Below are positions 11,613 to 20,184 of a stretch of 64,000 nt of DNA, piece after piece (positions within the stretch are counted from its first letter, which is position 1; the number at the start of each line of letters is the position of its first letter). The DNA is from Streptococcus sp. 116-D4 (GTDB lineage Bacteria; Bacillota; Bacilli; Lactobacillales; Streptococcaceae): contig NZ_AP021887.1 in assembly GCF_009731465.1 (NCBI RefSeq), positions 1,879,758-1,943,757 on the forward strand, written 5' to 3'. The notes below the pieces were generated by a model. The model did no database searches and was not told where the DNA came from. It was given only the letters and a program-made list of their open reading frames with translations. The translations under genes and the position numbers were made by a program.

Positions 11613-12579
11613 TACACCCTTTATGATTGGCAATGTTGAGATTCCCAATCGTACCGTTTTAGCGCCCATGGCTGGCGTGACCAACTCAGCCTTTCGTACC
11701 ATCGCAAAAGAGCTCGGAGCTGGACTCGTTGTCATGGAAATGGTCTCTGACAAGGGAATCCAATACAACAACGAAAAAACTCTTCACATGCTTCATATCG
11801 ATGAAGGCGAAAACCCTGTCTCTATCCAGCTTTTTGGTAGCGATGAAGACAGCCTAGCACGCGCAGCCGAATTCATCCAAGAAAACACCAAAACCGATAT
11901 CGTGGATATCAACATGGGCTGCCCAGTTAACAAAATCGTGAAGAACGAAGCTGGCGCTATGTGGCTCAAGGACCCAGACAAGATCTACTCTATCATCAAC
12001 AAGGTCCAGTCTGTCCTTGATATCCCACTTACTGTCAAAATGCGTACCGGCTGGGCTGATCCATCTCTTGCAGTAGAAAATGCCCTCGCTGCTGAAGCAG
12101 CAGGTGTTTCTGCCCTCGCCATGCATGGCCGTACCCGTGAGCAAATGTATACAGGTCATGCAGACCTTGAGACCCTGCACAAGGTTGCCCAAGCTCTGAC
12201 CAAGATTCCCTTCATCGCCAATGGTGATATCCGTACGGTCCAAGAAGCCAAACAACGCATCGAAGAAGTCGGTGCTGATGCAGTCATGATTGGCCGCGCT
12301 GCCATGGGAAATCCCTACCTCTTCAACCAGATCAATCATTACTTTGAAACAGGAGAAATCCTACCTGATTTGACCTTTGAAGACAAGATGAAAATCGCCT
12401 ACGAACACTTAAAACGATTGATTAACCTCAAAGGGGAAAACGTCGCAGTTCGTGAATTCCGTGGCCTCGCTCCTCATTACCTCCGTGGAACATCTGGCGC
12501 TGCCAAACTCCGTGGAGCCATTTCCCAAGCCAGCACCCTAGCAGAGATTGAAGCCCTCTTGCAATTGGATAAGGCTTAA
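11599..12579 (+). CDS. dus: tRNA-dihydrouridine synthase (DusB-like)
   Basis: A 326-residue FMN enzyme that reduces uridine to dihydrouridine in the D-loop of tRNA. The family signature [12 protein letters not shown] holds catalytic C108, and the FMN barrel motifs NGDI and IGRAAMGNP follow. I chose the GTG at 11599, ahead of [11 protein letters not shown], with GGAGG 8-9 bases upstream. The longer frame upstream is just the end of hslO in another frame. The hslO-dus pairing is common in streptococci. Confidence 0.93.
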   Translation: MTNLNTPFMIGNVEIPNRTVLAPMAGVTNSAFRTIAKELGAGLVVMEMVSDKGIQYNNEKTLHMLHIDEGENPVSIQLFGSDEDSLARAAEFIQENTKTDIVDINMGCPVNKIVKNEAGAMWLKDPDKIYSIINKVQSVLDIPLTVKMRTGWADPSLAVENALAAEAAGVSALAMHGRTREQMYTGHADLETLHKVAQALTKIPFIANGDIRTVQEAKQRIEEVGADAVMIGRAAMGNPYLFNQINHYFETGEILPDLTFEDKMKIAYEHLKRLINLKGENVAVREFRGLAPHYLRGTSGAAKLRGAISQASTLAEIEALLQLDKA

Positions 12580-12580
12580 A

Positions 12581-13132
12581 ATGGTTCATACTGCTCTACT
12601 AGTTATCGATATGCAAAAAGCATTTGATAACCCTATCTGGGGAGAACGGAACAACCCTCAAGCTGAACAACAAGCATTGAGGGTACTGGCATACTTTCGT
12701 AAACATGCTCTTCCAGTCTTACATGTTCAACACATATCTGACAATCCCCAGTCGCAATTTCATCACAAACAAAACCAGGAGTTTAAAAGTGGATTTGAAG
12801 CAATTACTTCAGAACCTGTCTTTCAAAAAACGGTTAATAGCGCCTTTATTGGAACAAACCTTGAATCCTATTTACGAACAAATCAGATTTGTCGTTTAGT
12901 CGTTGTTGGTTTGACCCTGCCTCATTGTGTATCTACTACTACACGAATGGCAGCAAATCTTGGCTTTGAAGTCACTTTACTAGCAGATGCTACTGCCAGT
13001 TTTACCCTATCTAACAAAAACGGTCAGGCCATCTCGCCTGAGACTATCCATGAGATTAATCTCCTTTCTCTACAAGATGAGTTTGCGCAAATTCTTACTA
13101 CAGAAGAATTTTTAACCCAAGTAAAAGTATAA
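12581..13132 (+). CDS. Isochorismatase-family hydrolase, possible nicotinamidase-like
   Basis: A 183-residue cysteine hydrolase. D10 in LLVIDMQKAF and C116 in GLTLPHCVSTTTRMA fit the Asp-Lys-Cys triad of the family; the lysine is probably that of FQKTVNS. It begins one base after the dus stop, so it is likely co-transcribed with hslO-dus. Members include nicotinamidases, isochorismatases and amidases of unknown substrate. The presence of nadR-pnuC 2.9 kb away makes a link to NAD precursors attractive, but that is inference. Confidence 0.85.
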   Translation: MVHTALLVIDMQKAFDNPIWGERNNPQAEQQALRVLAYFRKHALPVLHVQHISDNPQSQFHHKQNQEFKSGFEAITSEPVFQKTVNSAFIGTNLESYLRTNQICRLVVVGLTLPHCVSTTTRMAANLGFEVTLLADATASFTLSNKNGQAISPETIHEINLLSLQDEFAQILTTEEFLTQVKV

Positions 13133-13135
13133 AAT

Positions 13136-13170
13136 AATCCGTCAACTCTTATTGAGCTGACGGATTTTCT
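13136..13170. terminator. Convergent terminator between the hydrolase and the lipoprotein gene
   Basis: AATCCGTCAACTC and GAGCTGACGGATT form a hairpin around TTATT, followed by TTTTC. An A-rich left flank means it could also serve the minus-strand lipoprotein gene. Confidence 0.75.
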
Positions 13171-13201
13171 TTGATTGTAAAAATTCAAATACTGATAGCT
13201 A

Positions 13202-13915
13202 TTATTGATTCAGAGCAACACTGGAAACCTTACCATCCGCTCCTGTTGTAATTTGGATGACTTTTCCTCCACCAATTTTGGCATTATATTTACCATCATC
13301 AAGAGTATAAGAATAACCTTTGATAGAGTAATTTTCTTTCTTTCCATCAGCAGATTCTACTGTAAATTGACCACCTGATGAAACTGTGATAGTTTCGCCA
13401 TTTGCTCCCTTCCAATTGCCTGCTGCAGCTGAGAAATCACCATCTACCATGGTTAAAACACCCTTGTAGCGTTTATTTTGCTCTGCTTGCTTGTCTTGAA
13501 GTTTGCGGTCAGTTGTAGGATCATAGCTTGATTGGTTAGACTGGGCTTGAGGAGACTGTTGAGTTGATGGAGTCTGAGCAGGAGTTTGTTGACTAGCCGC
13601 CTGTTGACTAGCTACCTGTTGATTAGACACTTCTTGACCCTGTCTTTGCTCTGGTACAGGTGCCGCTTGTGATGGTGTTGCACTTGCTGAAGACTGGTCG
13701 GTAGATGCCTTGGCCTTTTCAGATGAAGCTGAACTTGAGGATTTCTGAGTCTTGCTTTCTTTGCTCGCAGAAGCTGCTTTAGAGCTTGATGATTGGCTTG
13801 TCTTAGCAGAACTGCTTGCTTGAGTTGTTTCCTTTTTATTTCCACAAGCTCCTAATAATAGGGTAGAAGCCAATACAGTCGCTGCCATCAATTTGATATA
13901 GGTTTTCTTTTTCAT
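13202..13915 (-). CDS. Secreted lipoprotein with Ser/Gln-rich linker and DUF6287-like C-terminus
   Basis: A 237-residue protein. Residues 1-24 are a lipoprotein signal with lipobox LLLGAC and lipidated C24. Residues ~30-140 are a low-complexity Ser/Ala/Lys/Gln linker that would span the wall. The C-terminal ~90 residues (from YKGVLTMVDGDFSAAAGNWKG) are a compact domain that resembles the DUF6287 family in my memory. No enzymatic motif is visible. Two promoters appear upstream: a near-consensus sigma-A site and, further out, a perfect ComX box. Function is unknown; a surface role, perhaps linked to competence, is inference. Confidence 0.85.
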   Translation of the reverse strand: MKKKTYIKLMAATVLASTLLLGACGNKKETTQASSSAKTSQSSSSKAASASKESKTQKSSSSASSEKAKASTDQSSASATPSQAAPVPEQRQGQEVSNQQVASQQAASQQTPAQTPSTQQSPQAQSNQSSYDPTTDRKLQDKQAEQNKRYKGVLTMVDGDFSAAAGNWKGANGETITVSSGGQFTVESADGKKENYSIKGYSYTLDDGKYNAKIGGGKVIQITTGADGKVSSVALNQ

Positions 13916-13969
13916 TTTTCTACTCCTTTGTAATATTTTAGAAATATAAAGAAATATTTTTGTAATATA

Positions 13970-13998
13970 ATTGTAACATTGAGATTTAAATATGTCAA
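13970..13998 (-). promoter_or_regulatory. Sigma-A promoter of the lipoprotein gene
   Basis: The minus strand has TTGACA and TACAAT separated by exactly 17 bases, about 55 bp before the ATG, which itself has an AGGAG site. Confidence 0.8.
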
Positions 13999-14011
13999 GA
14001 ATTTATCTAAA

Positions 14012-14044
14012 CTATTTTAAAAATATCACATAATTTAGATACAT
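14012..14044 (-). CDS. Ten-codon leader ORF behind a ComX box (tentative)
   Basis: An ATG with a strong GGAGGAG ribosome-binding site reads MYLNYVIFLK and stops. It lies between the ComX box at 14063 and the sigma-A promoter of the lipoprotein gene, so it would be translated only from the competence transcript. It could be a leader peptide, a short secreted-type peptide, or chance. The good ribosome-binding site is the only real support. Confidence 0.3.
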   Translation of the reverse strand: MYLNYVIFLK

Positions 14045-14062
14045 TTACTCCTCCTACTCTTT

Positions 14063-14070
14063 TATTCGTA
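14063..14070 (-). promoter_or_regulatory. ComX (SigX) box TACGAATA upstream of the lipoprotein gene
   Basis: The minus strand carries a perfect TACGAATA, the late-competence promoter element, within ATTACGAATAAA. The next complete gene downstream on this strand is the lipoprotein at 13202-13915, 148 bp away. Confidence 0.65.
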
Positions 14071-14193
14071 ATAAAACAGAAAAATAGGAGATTTTCCTGT
14101 TAAAAATTTGAATTTGTTTTTATGTAATCGCTTATATCTTTAACTGCAAAGGAATATAATAACATTGAAATAGAATATAGGAGGTGCATTCTT

Positions 14194-14405
14194 ATGCTAA
14201 ATAAGTATTACAAGTATCTTCCTTGGTTGATTTTGGGAGCTATTGGCTCTTATCAATCAGCCACTCACTATGGCAAAACTGCATTTAATGTCTACTATCT
14301 GACTACAATCTTTGGATTGTTTATATAGCTTTGTTATTTCTACACAAGAACTATCTCAAGTATCGATACAAAGACTTTTTTTACTCACCTGTTGAGCAAT
14401 TCTAG
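14194..14405 (+). pseudogene. Small membrane protein gene broken by a dinucleotide frameshift
   Basis: An ATG with AGGAGG upstream reads MLNKYYKYLPWLILGAIGSY onwards for 44 codons and stops at 14326 in TTTATATAG. Removing one AT from the ATAT joins it to a frame continuing IALLFLHKNYLKYRYKDFF and ending at 14405, which would give a protein of about 70 residues with two hydrophobic segments. A TATAAT lies at about 14155, so it is probably transcribed. I do not recognise a family. The 44-residue product might still insert in the membrane. Confidence 0.55.
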
Positions 14406-14465
14406 GAGAGATAGCCATCCCTAAAAGCAGGCACAACACAAAACCATCTCATGATGGTACATAAA

Positions 14466-14498
14466 GAGGTCGGGAACTTTGTCCCGACCTCACTTTTT
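14466..14498. terminator. Strong bidirectional terminator
   Basis: GAGGTCGGGA and TCCCGACCTC form a perfect hairpin around ACTTTG, followed by CTTTTTAT. It lies between the broken plus-strand gene and the minus-strand Nudix gene whose stop it touches. Confidence 0.85.
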
Positions 14499-15270
14499 AT
14501 TTCAATCGATAGGTTTTTCTTGGTTTCTTTTTAGGCACTCGTTTGAGTCCAACTTCTTCTACATATTCTCCGTATTTTACGAGAAAGTTATTGCTTACGA
14601 TTGGGCGACCGGGGTTGATAAGATTGACCAGTTCAGTTCCTTCGTAGACAGTGAACTCCTCCTCCAGCAGATAGAGGAAGGTCGGATTCCAGTCGAGACG
14701 CCCTTGGATTCGTTTGATGGATTCTTGGATAATGGCATAATGGTCAAAAGCGAAGGCTTGCTCCTCCAACTCTACTCCCTCTAAGAAGCACTTGCCTGTC
14801 TGAAAATCGACATCTACGAAAACGACATCCTTGGCATCGTCTCCTGCTTGAACAAGTTCTAATGCACGACTAGGCAGATAAACCAAGTGGGCAATGGTCA
14901 CTGTCCAGCCCCGGGGGTCACGGCCGGGGGTCGATACGGTCATCAATTGCTCAATTTTTTCCAAAGGAAGATCGAGATTGACTTCTTCTCTCACCTCACG
15001 CTGACAGGCATGCGCAGCATCTTCGTCCTTGTCCATAAATCCTCCAACTAAGGCCAAACAGTTTTGATAAGGGTGAGCCTTGCGGCGAATTAATAAGAGC
15101 TTGATTTTTCCGTCGACAAAGCAATAAGCTACCATATCCACCGTCACGCTCGGTTTTTCATACTGAGGAAGATCCTGTTTGCAGTACCAGTCTAAAAATT
15201 CCTTCTCAGTCGCATGAATTTCAAAATATTCTTTTTCCGTCATCCCTACTGGAATCATCGTGTCCTCCAT
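14497..15270 (-). CDS. Nudix-domain protein, NrtR-like regulator of NAD metabolism or ADP-ribose hydrolase
   Basis: A 257-residue protein. A Nudix box lies around residues 77-100 (GFMDKDEDAAHACQREVREE), but the usual glycine after EE is asparagine (EEVNL). The ~110-residue C-terminal part ending in KRVPKKKPRKTYRLK is basic and has the length of the winged-helix domain of NrtR proteins, which sense ADP-ribose and repress NAD genes. It is the third gene behind nadR and pnuC, one base from pnuC, which supports the NrtR reading. I cannot rule out a plain ADP-ribose pyrophosphatase. Confidence 0.75.
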   Translation of the reverse strand: MEDTMIPVGMTEKEYFEIHATEKEFLDWYCKQDLPQYEKPSVTVDMVAYCFVDGKIKLLLIRRKAHPYQNCLALVGGFMDKDEDAAHACQREVREEVNLDLPLEKIEQLMTVSTPGRDPRGWTVTIAHLVYLPSRALELVQAGDDAKDVVFVDVDFQTGKCFLEGVELEEQAFAFDHYAIIQESIKRIQGRLDWNPTFLYLLEEEFTVYEGTELVNLINPGRPIVSNNFLVKYGEYVEEVGLKRVPKKKPRKTYRLK

Positions 15271-15271
15271 T

Positions 15272-16051
15272 TTATGCCTCCTTACGAACTGCCTTGGTCC
15301 ATTGGTACCAACCGACTAGACTATTGATGGTGTAGACCCAGTACATTCCTTGGATATGGATGTTTTCACCCCACCAGAGATAAATACTAAAGAGATTGGT
15401 TGCAATCCAGAAAATCCACTGCTCACGGTAAAGACGTGTCATCAAGAGCTGACCAACACCATTGGTCGCATCGGTAACACTATCACGGAAAGGGCGAGCA
15501 CTATGGATACTTTGGTAAGCTAATCCCATGCCAATCCAGATGATAGCAGTCAAGGCTAAGTACTTGAGCCAATCAAAAACAGATAATTTCTTGGCTTCAA
15601 AGTGAGATTCTTCTACTTTTCCTTGGTCATTAATACGGTTGGACAGCCAAGCATAGAGACCAATCGGCTGCATGACAAAGAAGTAAACGGTCGTCAAGAC
15701 TTCGCCATAAAAAGTCGCATTCATGGCCAAAACCAAATAGATAGCTGAGTTAATAGCCCCGAAGAGATAATTGCTTGCACGTCCTTCTGCTACTAAGATA
15801 ACACAGACAATCCCAGTCCAAGATGCAAACAAGCTTAACCAATCGTGACTATCTATATTTTGAGTGAATTCCAAGATCAAGGGAACACTTGACAAGGCGA
15901 TGAGATACAACCACTGGAAAAGGCTACGGCCGACAAAGAGATCTTTCCAGAGCAGGCTCATGATTCCTGCAAACCCGATCTTACGAGCTTCTGCATGAAC
16001 ATTTTTAAAGTTTTCGATAAATTGTGTGATTTTTTCAGTTAATTTTTTCAT
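15272..16051 (-). CDS. pnuC: Nicotinamide riboside transporter PnuC
   Basis: A 259-residue membrane protein with about seven hydrophobic segments. The motif INSLVGWYQWTKAVRK near the C-terminus and the central W-rich helices (NLFSIYLWWGENI, FVMQPIGLYAWLSNR) are typical of PnuC. It imports nicotinamide riboside by facilitated diffusion, trapped by phosphorylation, which the adjacent NadR provides. An AGGAG site lies before the ATG. It sits between nadR (9 bp) and the Nudix gene (1 bp), a clear operon. Confidence 0.93.
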   Translation of the reverse strand: MKKLTEKITQFIENFKNVHAEARKIGFAGIMSLLWKDLFVGRSLFQWLYLIALSSVPLILEFTQNIDSHDWLSLFASWTGIVCVILVAEGRASNYLFGAINSAIYLVLAMNATFYGEVLTTVYFFVMQPIGLYAWLSNRINDQGKVEESHFEAKKLSVFDWLKYLALTAIIWIGMGLAYQSIHSARPFRDSVTDATNGVGQLLMTRLYREQWIFWIATNLFSIYLWWGENIHIQGMYWVYTINSLVGWYQWTKAVRKEA

Positions 16052-16060
16052 ATTTTTCTC

Positions 16061-17119
16061 CTAATCTGCTTGGTAGATGGCATCAATAGCCACTTTTGCT
16101 GCTTCATAATTTCCTAGATAGTCATCAGCTAGATAAACATGAGGAATATTGCCTAGATATTGCTCCCTCATCTGGTCCAAATGCTGGGAAAAACTATGAC
16201 GAATATGGTCTTCTGCCATGGTCATATCTCTAAATCCATCATTGACATAGGAGCCGACAGGTTGCACAAAGAGAATCAAGTCCCATTTTTCCTTAGCCAA
16301 AATCGAGACAAAGAGATTATCAAAAGTCTCTCCCGATAAGTCCTCTTGATCCTCAGTCTCCATGTAATAATCATAGTAGCCCTTGGTTACTAAGGAGTTG
16401 GTGTCTGCTATTACCAGTCCCCTATTGGCATTGCTATCGATTAACTTAGAGGTCTGGTCATACTGCCCTAAAAGGAGATAATAGTAATCCTTTGGAGTCA
16501 ATTCATCATCGCGGACATTGTTTTTGATCTGGTACTCACGCGCATATTCCAGACTAACGGGCGCATCGTAATACCTTGCCAAATCCTTAGCCAGAGTGGT
16601 CTTCCCATTGCTGGCACTTCCCATAATCAACACTTTCTTTGTAAACTGACGTCGGAAAGGTTGAGCAATATATTTCCAATATTTGCTTGGATTTTCACGA
16701 ATCATAGTCGCTGAGATACCAAATTTTCTTTCTTGCAAGACAGTCTCAAAACCACGATTAGACAATTCTTGCTGGTAGTCTGCTTCTCCCACAAAGAAGA
16801 TTAGTTCTTGCTGGGTTTCATTATAAGAAATCTCCGCTAACATCTGATTCAACCACTCCTGCCAACCCATAGGGTAACGGGGAAGATTGGTTTCATCTAA
16901 TTTGCAGACAGAGGTCAACTCGTCATCACGAAAAGCCTCTCGGATATAGCGAAATCTTTTTTGAAGCGTTAACCCTACCTGCTCCCCTCGGTCTCCCTCA
17001 TAGCCTGAAACGACAACCCAGACCCGGTCACACTGCCGCTTGGCTCGCTGGATCAAATCGATATGTCCTTGATGAAGTGGAGCAAAGGTTCCAAATACCA
17101 CTGCTGTTTTCTTTTTCAT
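16061..17119 (-). CDS. nadR: NadR, NMN adenylyltransferase / ribosylnicotinamide kinase
   Basis: A 352-residue bifunctional enzyme. The N-terminal nucleotidyltransferase domain has the HxGH motif at residues 16-19 (LHQGHIDL). The C-terminal kinase domain has a P-loop, GSASNGKTTLA, near residue 170. It phosphorylates nicotinamide riboside to NMN and adenylates NMN to NAD. The N-terminal helix-turn-helix found in enterobacterial NadR is absent, so it is an enzyme only here. It is first in nadR-pnuC-Nudix. The ribosome-binding site is weak (AAAAAGG). Confidence 0.93.
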   Translation of the reverse strand: MKKKTAVVFGTFAPLHQGHIDLIQRAKRQCDRVWVVVSGYEGDRGEQVGLTLQKRFRYIREAFRDDELTSVCKLDETNLPRYPMGWQEWLNQMLAEISYNETQQELIFFVGEADYQQELSNRGFETVLQERKFGISATMIRENPSKYWKYIAQPFRRQFTKKVLIMGSASNGKTTLAKDLARYYDAPVSLEYAREYQIKNNVRDDELTPKDYYYLLLGQYDQTSKLIDSNANRGLVIADTNSLVTKGYYDYYMETEDQEDLSGETFDNLFVSILAKEKWDLILFVQPVGSYVNDGFRDMTMAEDHIRHSFSQHLDQMREQYLGNIPHVYLADDYLGNYEAAKVAIDAIYQAD

Positions 17120-17169
17120 AAACGTATAGCCTTTTTATATTTTTTGATATTTTCATTATCTATGTTTTT

Positions 17170-17197
17170 ATTATAAACTATATTTTTGCTTTGTCAA
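17170..17197 (-). promoter_or_regulatory. Promoter of nadR-pnuC-Nudix operon
   Basis: The minus strand has TTGACA, 16 bases, then TATAAT, 50 bp before nadR. The leader is very AT-rich. A GATA-N7-TATC dyad lies between promoter and gene, but I see no convincing NrtR operator. Confidence 0.75.
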
Positions 17198-17229
17198 TAG
17201 TTTTTTATTATTTTTTATAAAAAAGTAGC

Positions 17230-17261
17230 AAAAAAGAGAATCAAGATTGCTCCTGATTCTC
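17230..17261 (-). terminator. Terminator of ctsR-clpC
   Basis: On the minus strand GAGAATCA and TGATTCTC pair around a 10-base loop, followed by TTTTTT, directly behind the clpC stop. Confidence 0.85.
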
Positions 17262-17266
17262 CATTT

Positions 17267-19699
17267 TTATACAATATCAAATTTTAACTGGCCTGCTTTA
17301 ACACCAATCTTAAGTGTGTTGCCTGCCTCTAATTCTCCCTTGAGAAGAAGTTCTGCCAACTTGTCTTCCACTTCTGTTTGTAGGGTTCTGCGAAGCGGAC
17401 GAGCTCCCATCTCTGGGTCATATCCTTGATTGGCCAACAATTTCAGTGCGGAAGCTTGTAATTTCAAGTCAATGCCTTTTTCAGCCAAACTTGCCACTAA
17501 AGGTTTGACCATAATCTTCACCACTTCCTGCATATGATCGCTAGAAAGGCTATGGAAGACCACCTTTTCATCAATACGGTTGATAAACTCAGGTCTATAA
17601 GCTTTTTTCAGCTCTTCAAACATGCGTTTTTCCATATTTTCCTGGTCAAAACGAATATCCTTTGCCCCAAATCCAACTGTCTTGTCATCCCGAAGGGCTG
17701 TCGCACCAAGGTTTGACGTCATGATGATAATGGTATTTGAAAAGTCAACCTTGCGGCCCTTGCTATCGGTCAAGACACCGTCATCCAAGACCTGCAAGAG
17801 CACATTAAAGATGTCTGGGTGGGCCTTTTCTACCTCGTCAAAGAGGAGAACAGAGTATGGTTTATTGCGAACCTTCTCGGTCAACTCCCCACCTTCTTCG
17901 TAACCAACATAACCCGGAGGAGCTCCATTGAGACGGCTGGCTGCGAATTTCTCCATATACTCACTCATATCAAAGCGGATAAGAGCTGATTCGTCGTCAA
18001 AAAGAACTTCTGCCAGAGCCTTGGCCAATTCAGTCTTCCCGACACCTGTAGGCCCTAAGAACATAAAGGAACCAATAGGACGCTTATGACTGCGAATCCC
18101 TGACTGGTTGCGGCGAATGGCACGGCTAATACTTGAAACAGCTTGATCTTGACCGATGACACGTTTGTGCAGTTCAGCTTCCAAGTTTAAGTATTTCTTA
18201 GCATCAGTCTGAGTCAGTTTTTGGACTGGAATACCTGACAAGCGACTTAAGGTGGTCAAAATATCAGACTCTGTTACCAAGTCTTGATAGACAGGCAATT
18301 CCTCTTCTTTTACGATTAGCTGAGCTGCTTGTTTCCACTTGCCATCCATCAAGGCCTTGTCAGCTGAACTCAAGCCAGAATCGTCTGCTGTTACATGCTT
18401 AGCCTTATTTTGCACTGTTGCTGCTGCCTCATCCAAAAGATCAATAGCGGAGTCTGGCAAGTGACGACTAGTCAAGTAACGATGAGCCATCTTGACAGCT
18501 GTTTCAACCGCATCATCTGTGATTTGCACACGATGATGCTTCTCATAGGTCGCTTTCAAACCTTGCAAAATGGCCATGCTGTCTGCCACACTTGGCTCTT
18601 CAATCGTCACTTTGGCGAATCGACGAGAAAGGGCCGCATCTTTTTCAATGTGTTTTTGGTACTCTTCTTGAGTGGTGGCACCAACTGTTCTCAAAGTTCC
18701 ACGCGCCAAGGCTGGCTTCAAGATATTGGCCGCATCTAGAGTTGAGTCAATTCCACTACCAGAACCCATGATGGTATGAAGTTCATCGATAAAGAGGATG
18801 ACTTGGCCATCTTCTTCAATATCCTTTATGATATTGTTCATGCGTTCTTCAAAGTCACCACGGAAGCGTGTCCCTGCAACAACATTCATCAAATCAAGCT
18901 CTAACACGCGCATCTTAGCCATTTCCGCAGGCACATCCCCTCTAGCAATACGCTGAGCAAGACCAAGCGCCAGAGCAGTTTTCCCGACACCTGCATCCCC
19001 AACCAAGACAGGATTATTCTTGGTCTTCCGACTCAAGATTTGAATCATACGTGAGATTTCCTTGTCCCGACCGATGACTGGCTCTAACTTGCCAGAACGC
19101 GCTTGCTCTGTCAAATCATGCGTATAGTCCTCGAGACCACCACTTGAAGTCTGGGGCATGCCCATCATATTCGCCATAGAATTTTGCTTGTCAGCTACTG
19201 TACGATGGCGTTGGCGTAAAGCCTTGAGGTCTTCACGAGTCCAGCCTGCCCGTTCTTCTAAATTTCGACGAAGAGCAGCAATCTTGACCTGATCTTTCTT
19301 GTCTTCATAAGAAAAACCAGCCCTCTCCAAGATACGAGTCGCCAAGGCATTGCCATCATGCAAAATCGCATAAAGGACATGCTCTGTCCCTAGCATCTTA
19401 GCATGGACCACTGATGCTACATACTCTGCTTCGTCAAAAAGAACCTGCAAACGATGAGAAAACGGCAATTCCGTAAAGGTTTCATCCTGGCTATAGTCCG
19501 TTTCAGTCAGTTCCAAAGCCACCTCTTCTAAACGGTCCATCTCATATGGATAATCATTTAAAGTCGCCCCGGCCACACTATAACTGTGATTGGACATGGC
19601 AATCAACAAGTGCCAAGACTCTAGATAACGAGCTCCAAAATGGCTAGCCACCATGTAGGCACTTTCGATACATTCATTCAATGCTTTTGAATAGTTCAT
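17267..19699 (-). CDS. clpC: ATP-dependent Clp protease ATPase subunit ClpC
   Basis: An 810-residue Hsp100 unfoldase. An N-terminal Clp-N double repeat covers about residues 1-145. AAA domain 1 has Walker A GDAGVGKTALA (about residue 230), and AAA domain 2 has GPTGVGKTELAKAL (about residue 545). A middle domain sits between them. It feeds substrates to ClpP or remodels proteins after heat stress. It begins one base after ctsR and shares its autoregulated promoter. The length fits streptococcal ClpC. Confidence 0.96.
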   Translation of the reverse strand: MNYSKALNECIESAYMVASHFGARYLESWHLLIAMSNHSYSVAGATLNDYPYEMDRLEEVALELTETDYSQDETFTELPFSHRLQVLFDEAEYVASVVHAKMLGTEHVLYAILHDGNALATRILERAGFSYEDKKDQVKIAALRRNLEERAGWTREDLKALRQRHRTVADKQNSMANMMGMPQTSSGGLEDYTHDLTEQARSGKLEPVIGRDKEISRMIQILSRKTKNNPVLVGDAGVGKTALALGLAQRIARGDVPAEMAKMRVLELDLMNVVAGTRFRGDFEERMNNIIKDIEEDGQVILFIDELHTIMGSGSGIDSTLDAANILKPALARGTLRTVGATTQEEYQKHIEKDAALSRRFAKVTIEEPSVADSMAILQGLKATYEKHHRVQITDDAVETAVKMAHRYLTSRHLPDSAIDLLDEAAATVQNKAKHVTADDSGLSSADKALMDGKWKQAAQLIVKEEELPVYQDLVTESDILTTLSRLSGIPVQKLTQTDAKKYLNLEAELHKRVIGQDQAVSSISRAIRRNQSGIRSHKRPIGSFMFLGPTGVGKTELAKALAEVLFDDESALIRFDMSEYMEKFAASRLNGAPPGYVGYEEGGELTEKVRNKPYSVLLFDEVEKAHPDIFNVLLQVLDDGVLTDSKGRKVDFSNTIIIMTSNLGATALRDDKTVGFGAKDIRFDQENMEKRMFEELKKAYRPEFINRIDEKVVFHSLSSDHMQEVVKIMVKPLVASLAEKGIDLKLQASALKLLANQGYDPEMGARPLRRTLQTEVEDKLAELLLKGELEAGNTLKIGVKAGQLKFDIV

Positions 19700-19700
19700 C

Positions 19701-20159
19701 TTACTTCCCTTTTCTATCTACCTCTTGTATGACCTGTCGTAGCATATTAGCACGAAGGATTGGAGCTTCTTCTCCTAGAACGCGATCCAAAGCTACTGCT
19801 ACCAGCAAATTCATCTCTTGCTTGGTCATCAATTCCTGCTCAACCAAAAGCTGTAGAATATCTTCATAAATCTCTTGACTGAGTCGCTCACCAATTGAGT
19901 AAAGCAGCTCCCTGAGCATTTCATGATGACTAGAAAACTCAATCCGTCCTATACGAATATAACCTCCGCCACCACGCTTACTTTCAACCAAGTAGCCTCT
20001 ACTTTCCGTAAAGCGTGTCTTGATCACATAGTTAATCTGACTAGGAACAACCTGAAAAGTATCTGCCAACTGACTCCGTTGCAACTCCACGATACCAGAT
20101 TGATCTAAAATCGCCTTGATGTAGGCCTCAATATGATCCGATGTATTTTTAAATCTCAT
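19701..20159 (-). CDS. ctsR: CtsR, repressor of class III heat-shock genes
   Basis: A 152-residue DNA-binding repressor. The start MRFKNTSDHIEAYIKAIL is the family start; the frame stays open 21 codons upstream, but that stretch includes the promoter and operator. The helix-turn-helix lies around LADTFQVVPSQINYVIKTRF and the glycine-rich wing is RGGGGYIRI, the heat-sensing tetraglycine region. A GGTGGG ribosome-binding site precedes the ATG. It is followed directly by clpC. Confidence 0.95.
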   Translation of the reverse strand: MRFKNTSDHIEAYIKAILDQSGIVELQRSQLADTFQVVPSQINYVIKTRFTESRGYLVESKRGGGGYIRIGRIEFSSHHEMLRELLYSIGERLSQEIYEDILQLLVEQELMTKQEMNLLVAVALDRVLGEEAPILRANMLRQVIQEVDRKGK

Positions 20160-20184
20160 TACAAACCCACCTTTCTCTTTGAAC

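Noticed and set aside
13612..13845. Lys/Gln-rich frame antisense-phase inside the lipoprotein linker
   Set aside because: It is an alternative frame of the low-complexity linker, which stays open because of biased codons.
17120..17169. NrtR operator upstream of nadR
   Set aside because: Only a weak GATA-N7-TATC dyad was found in very AT-rich sequence; not enough to call a site.
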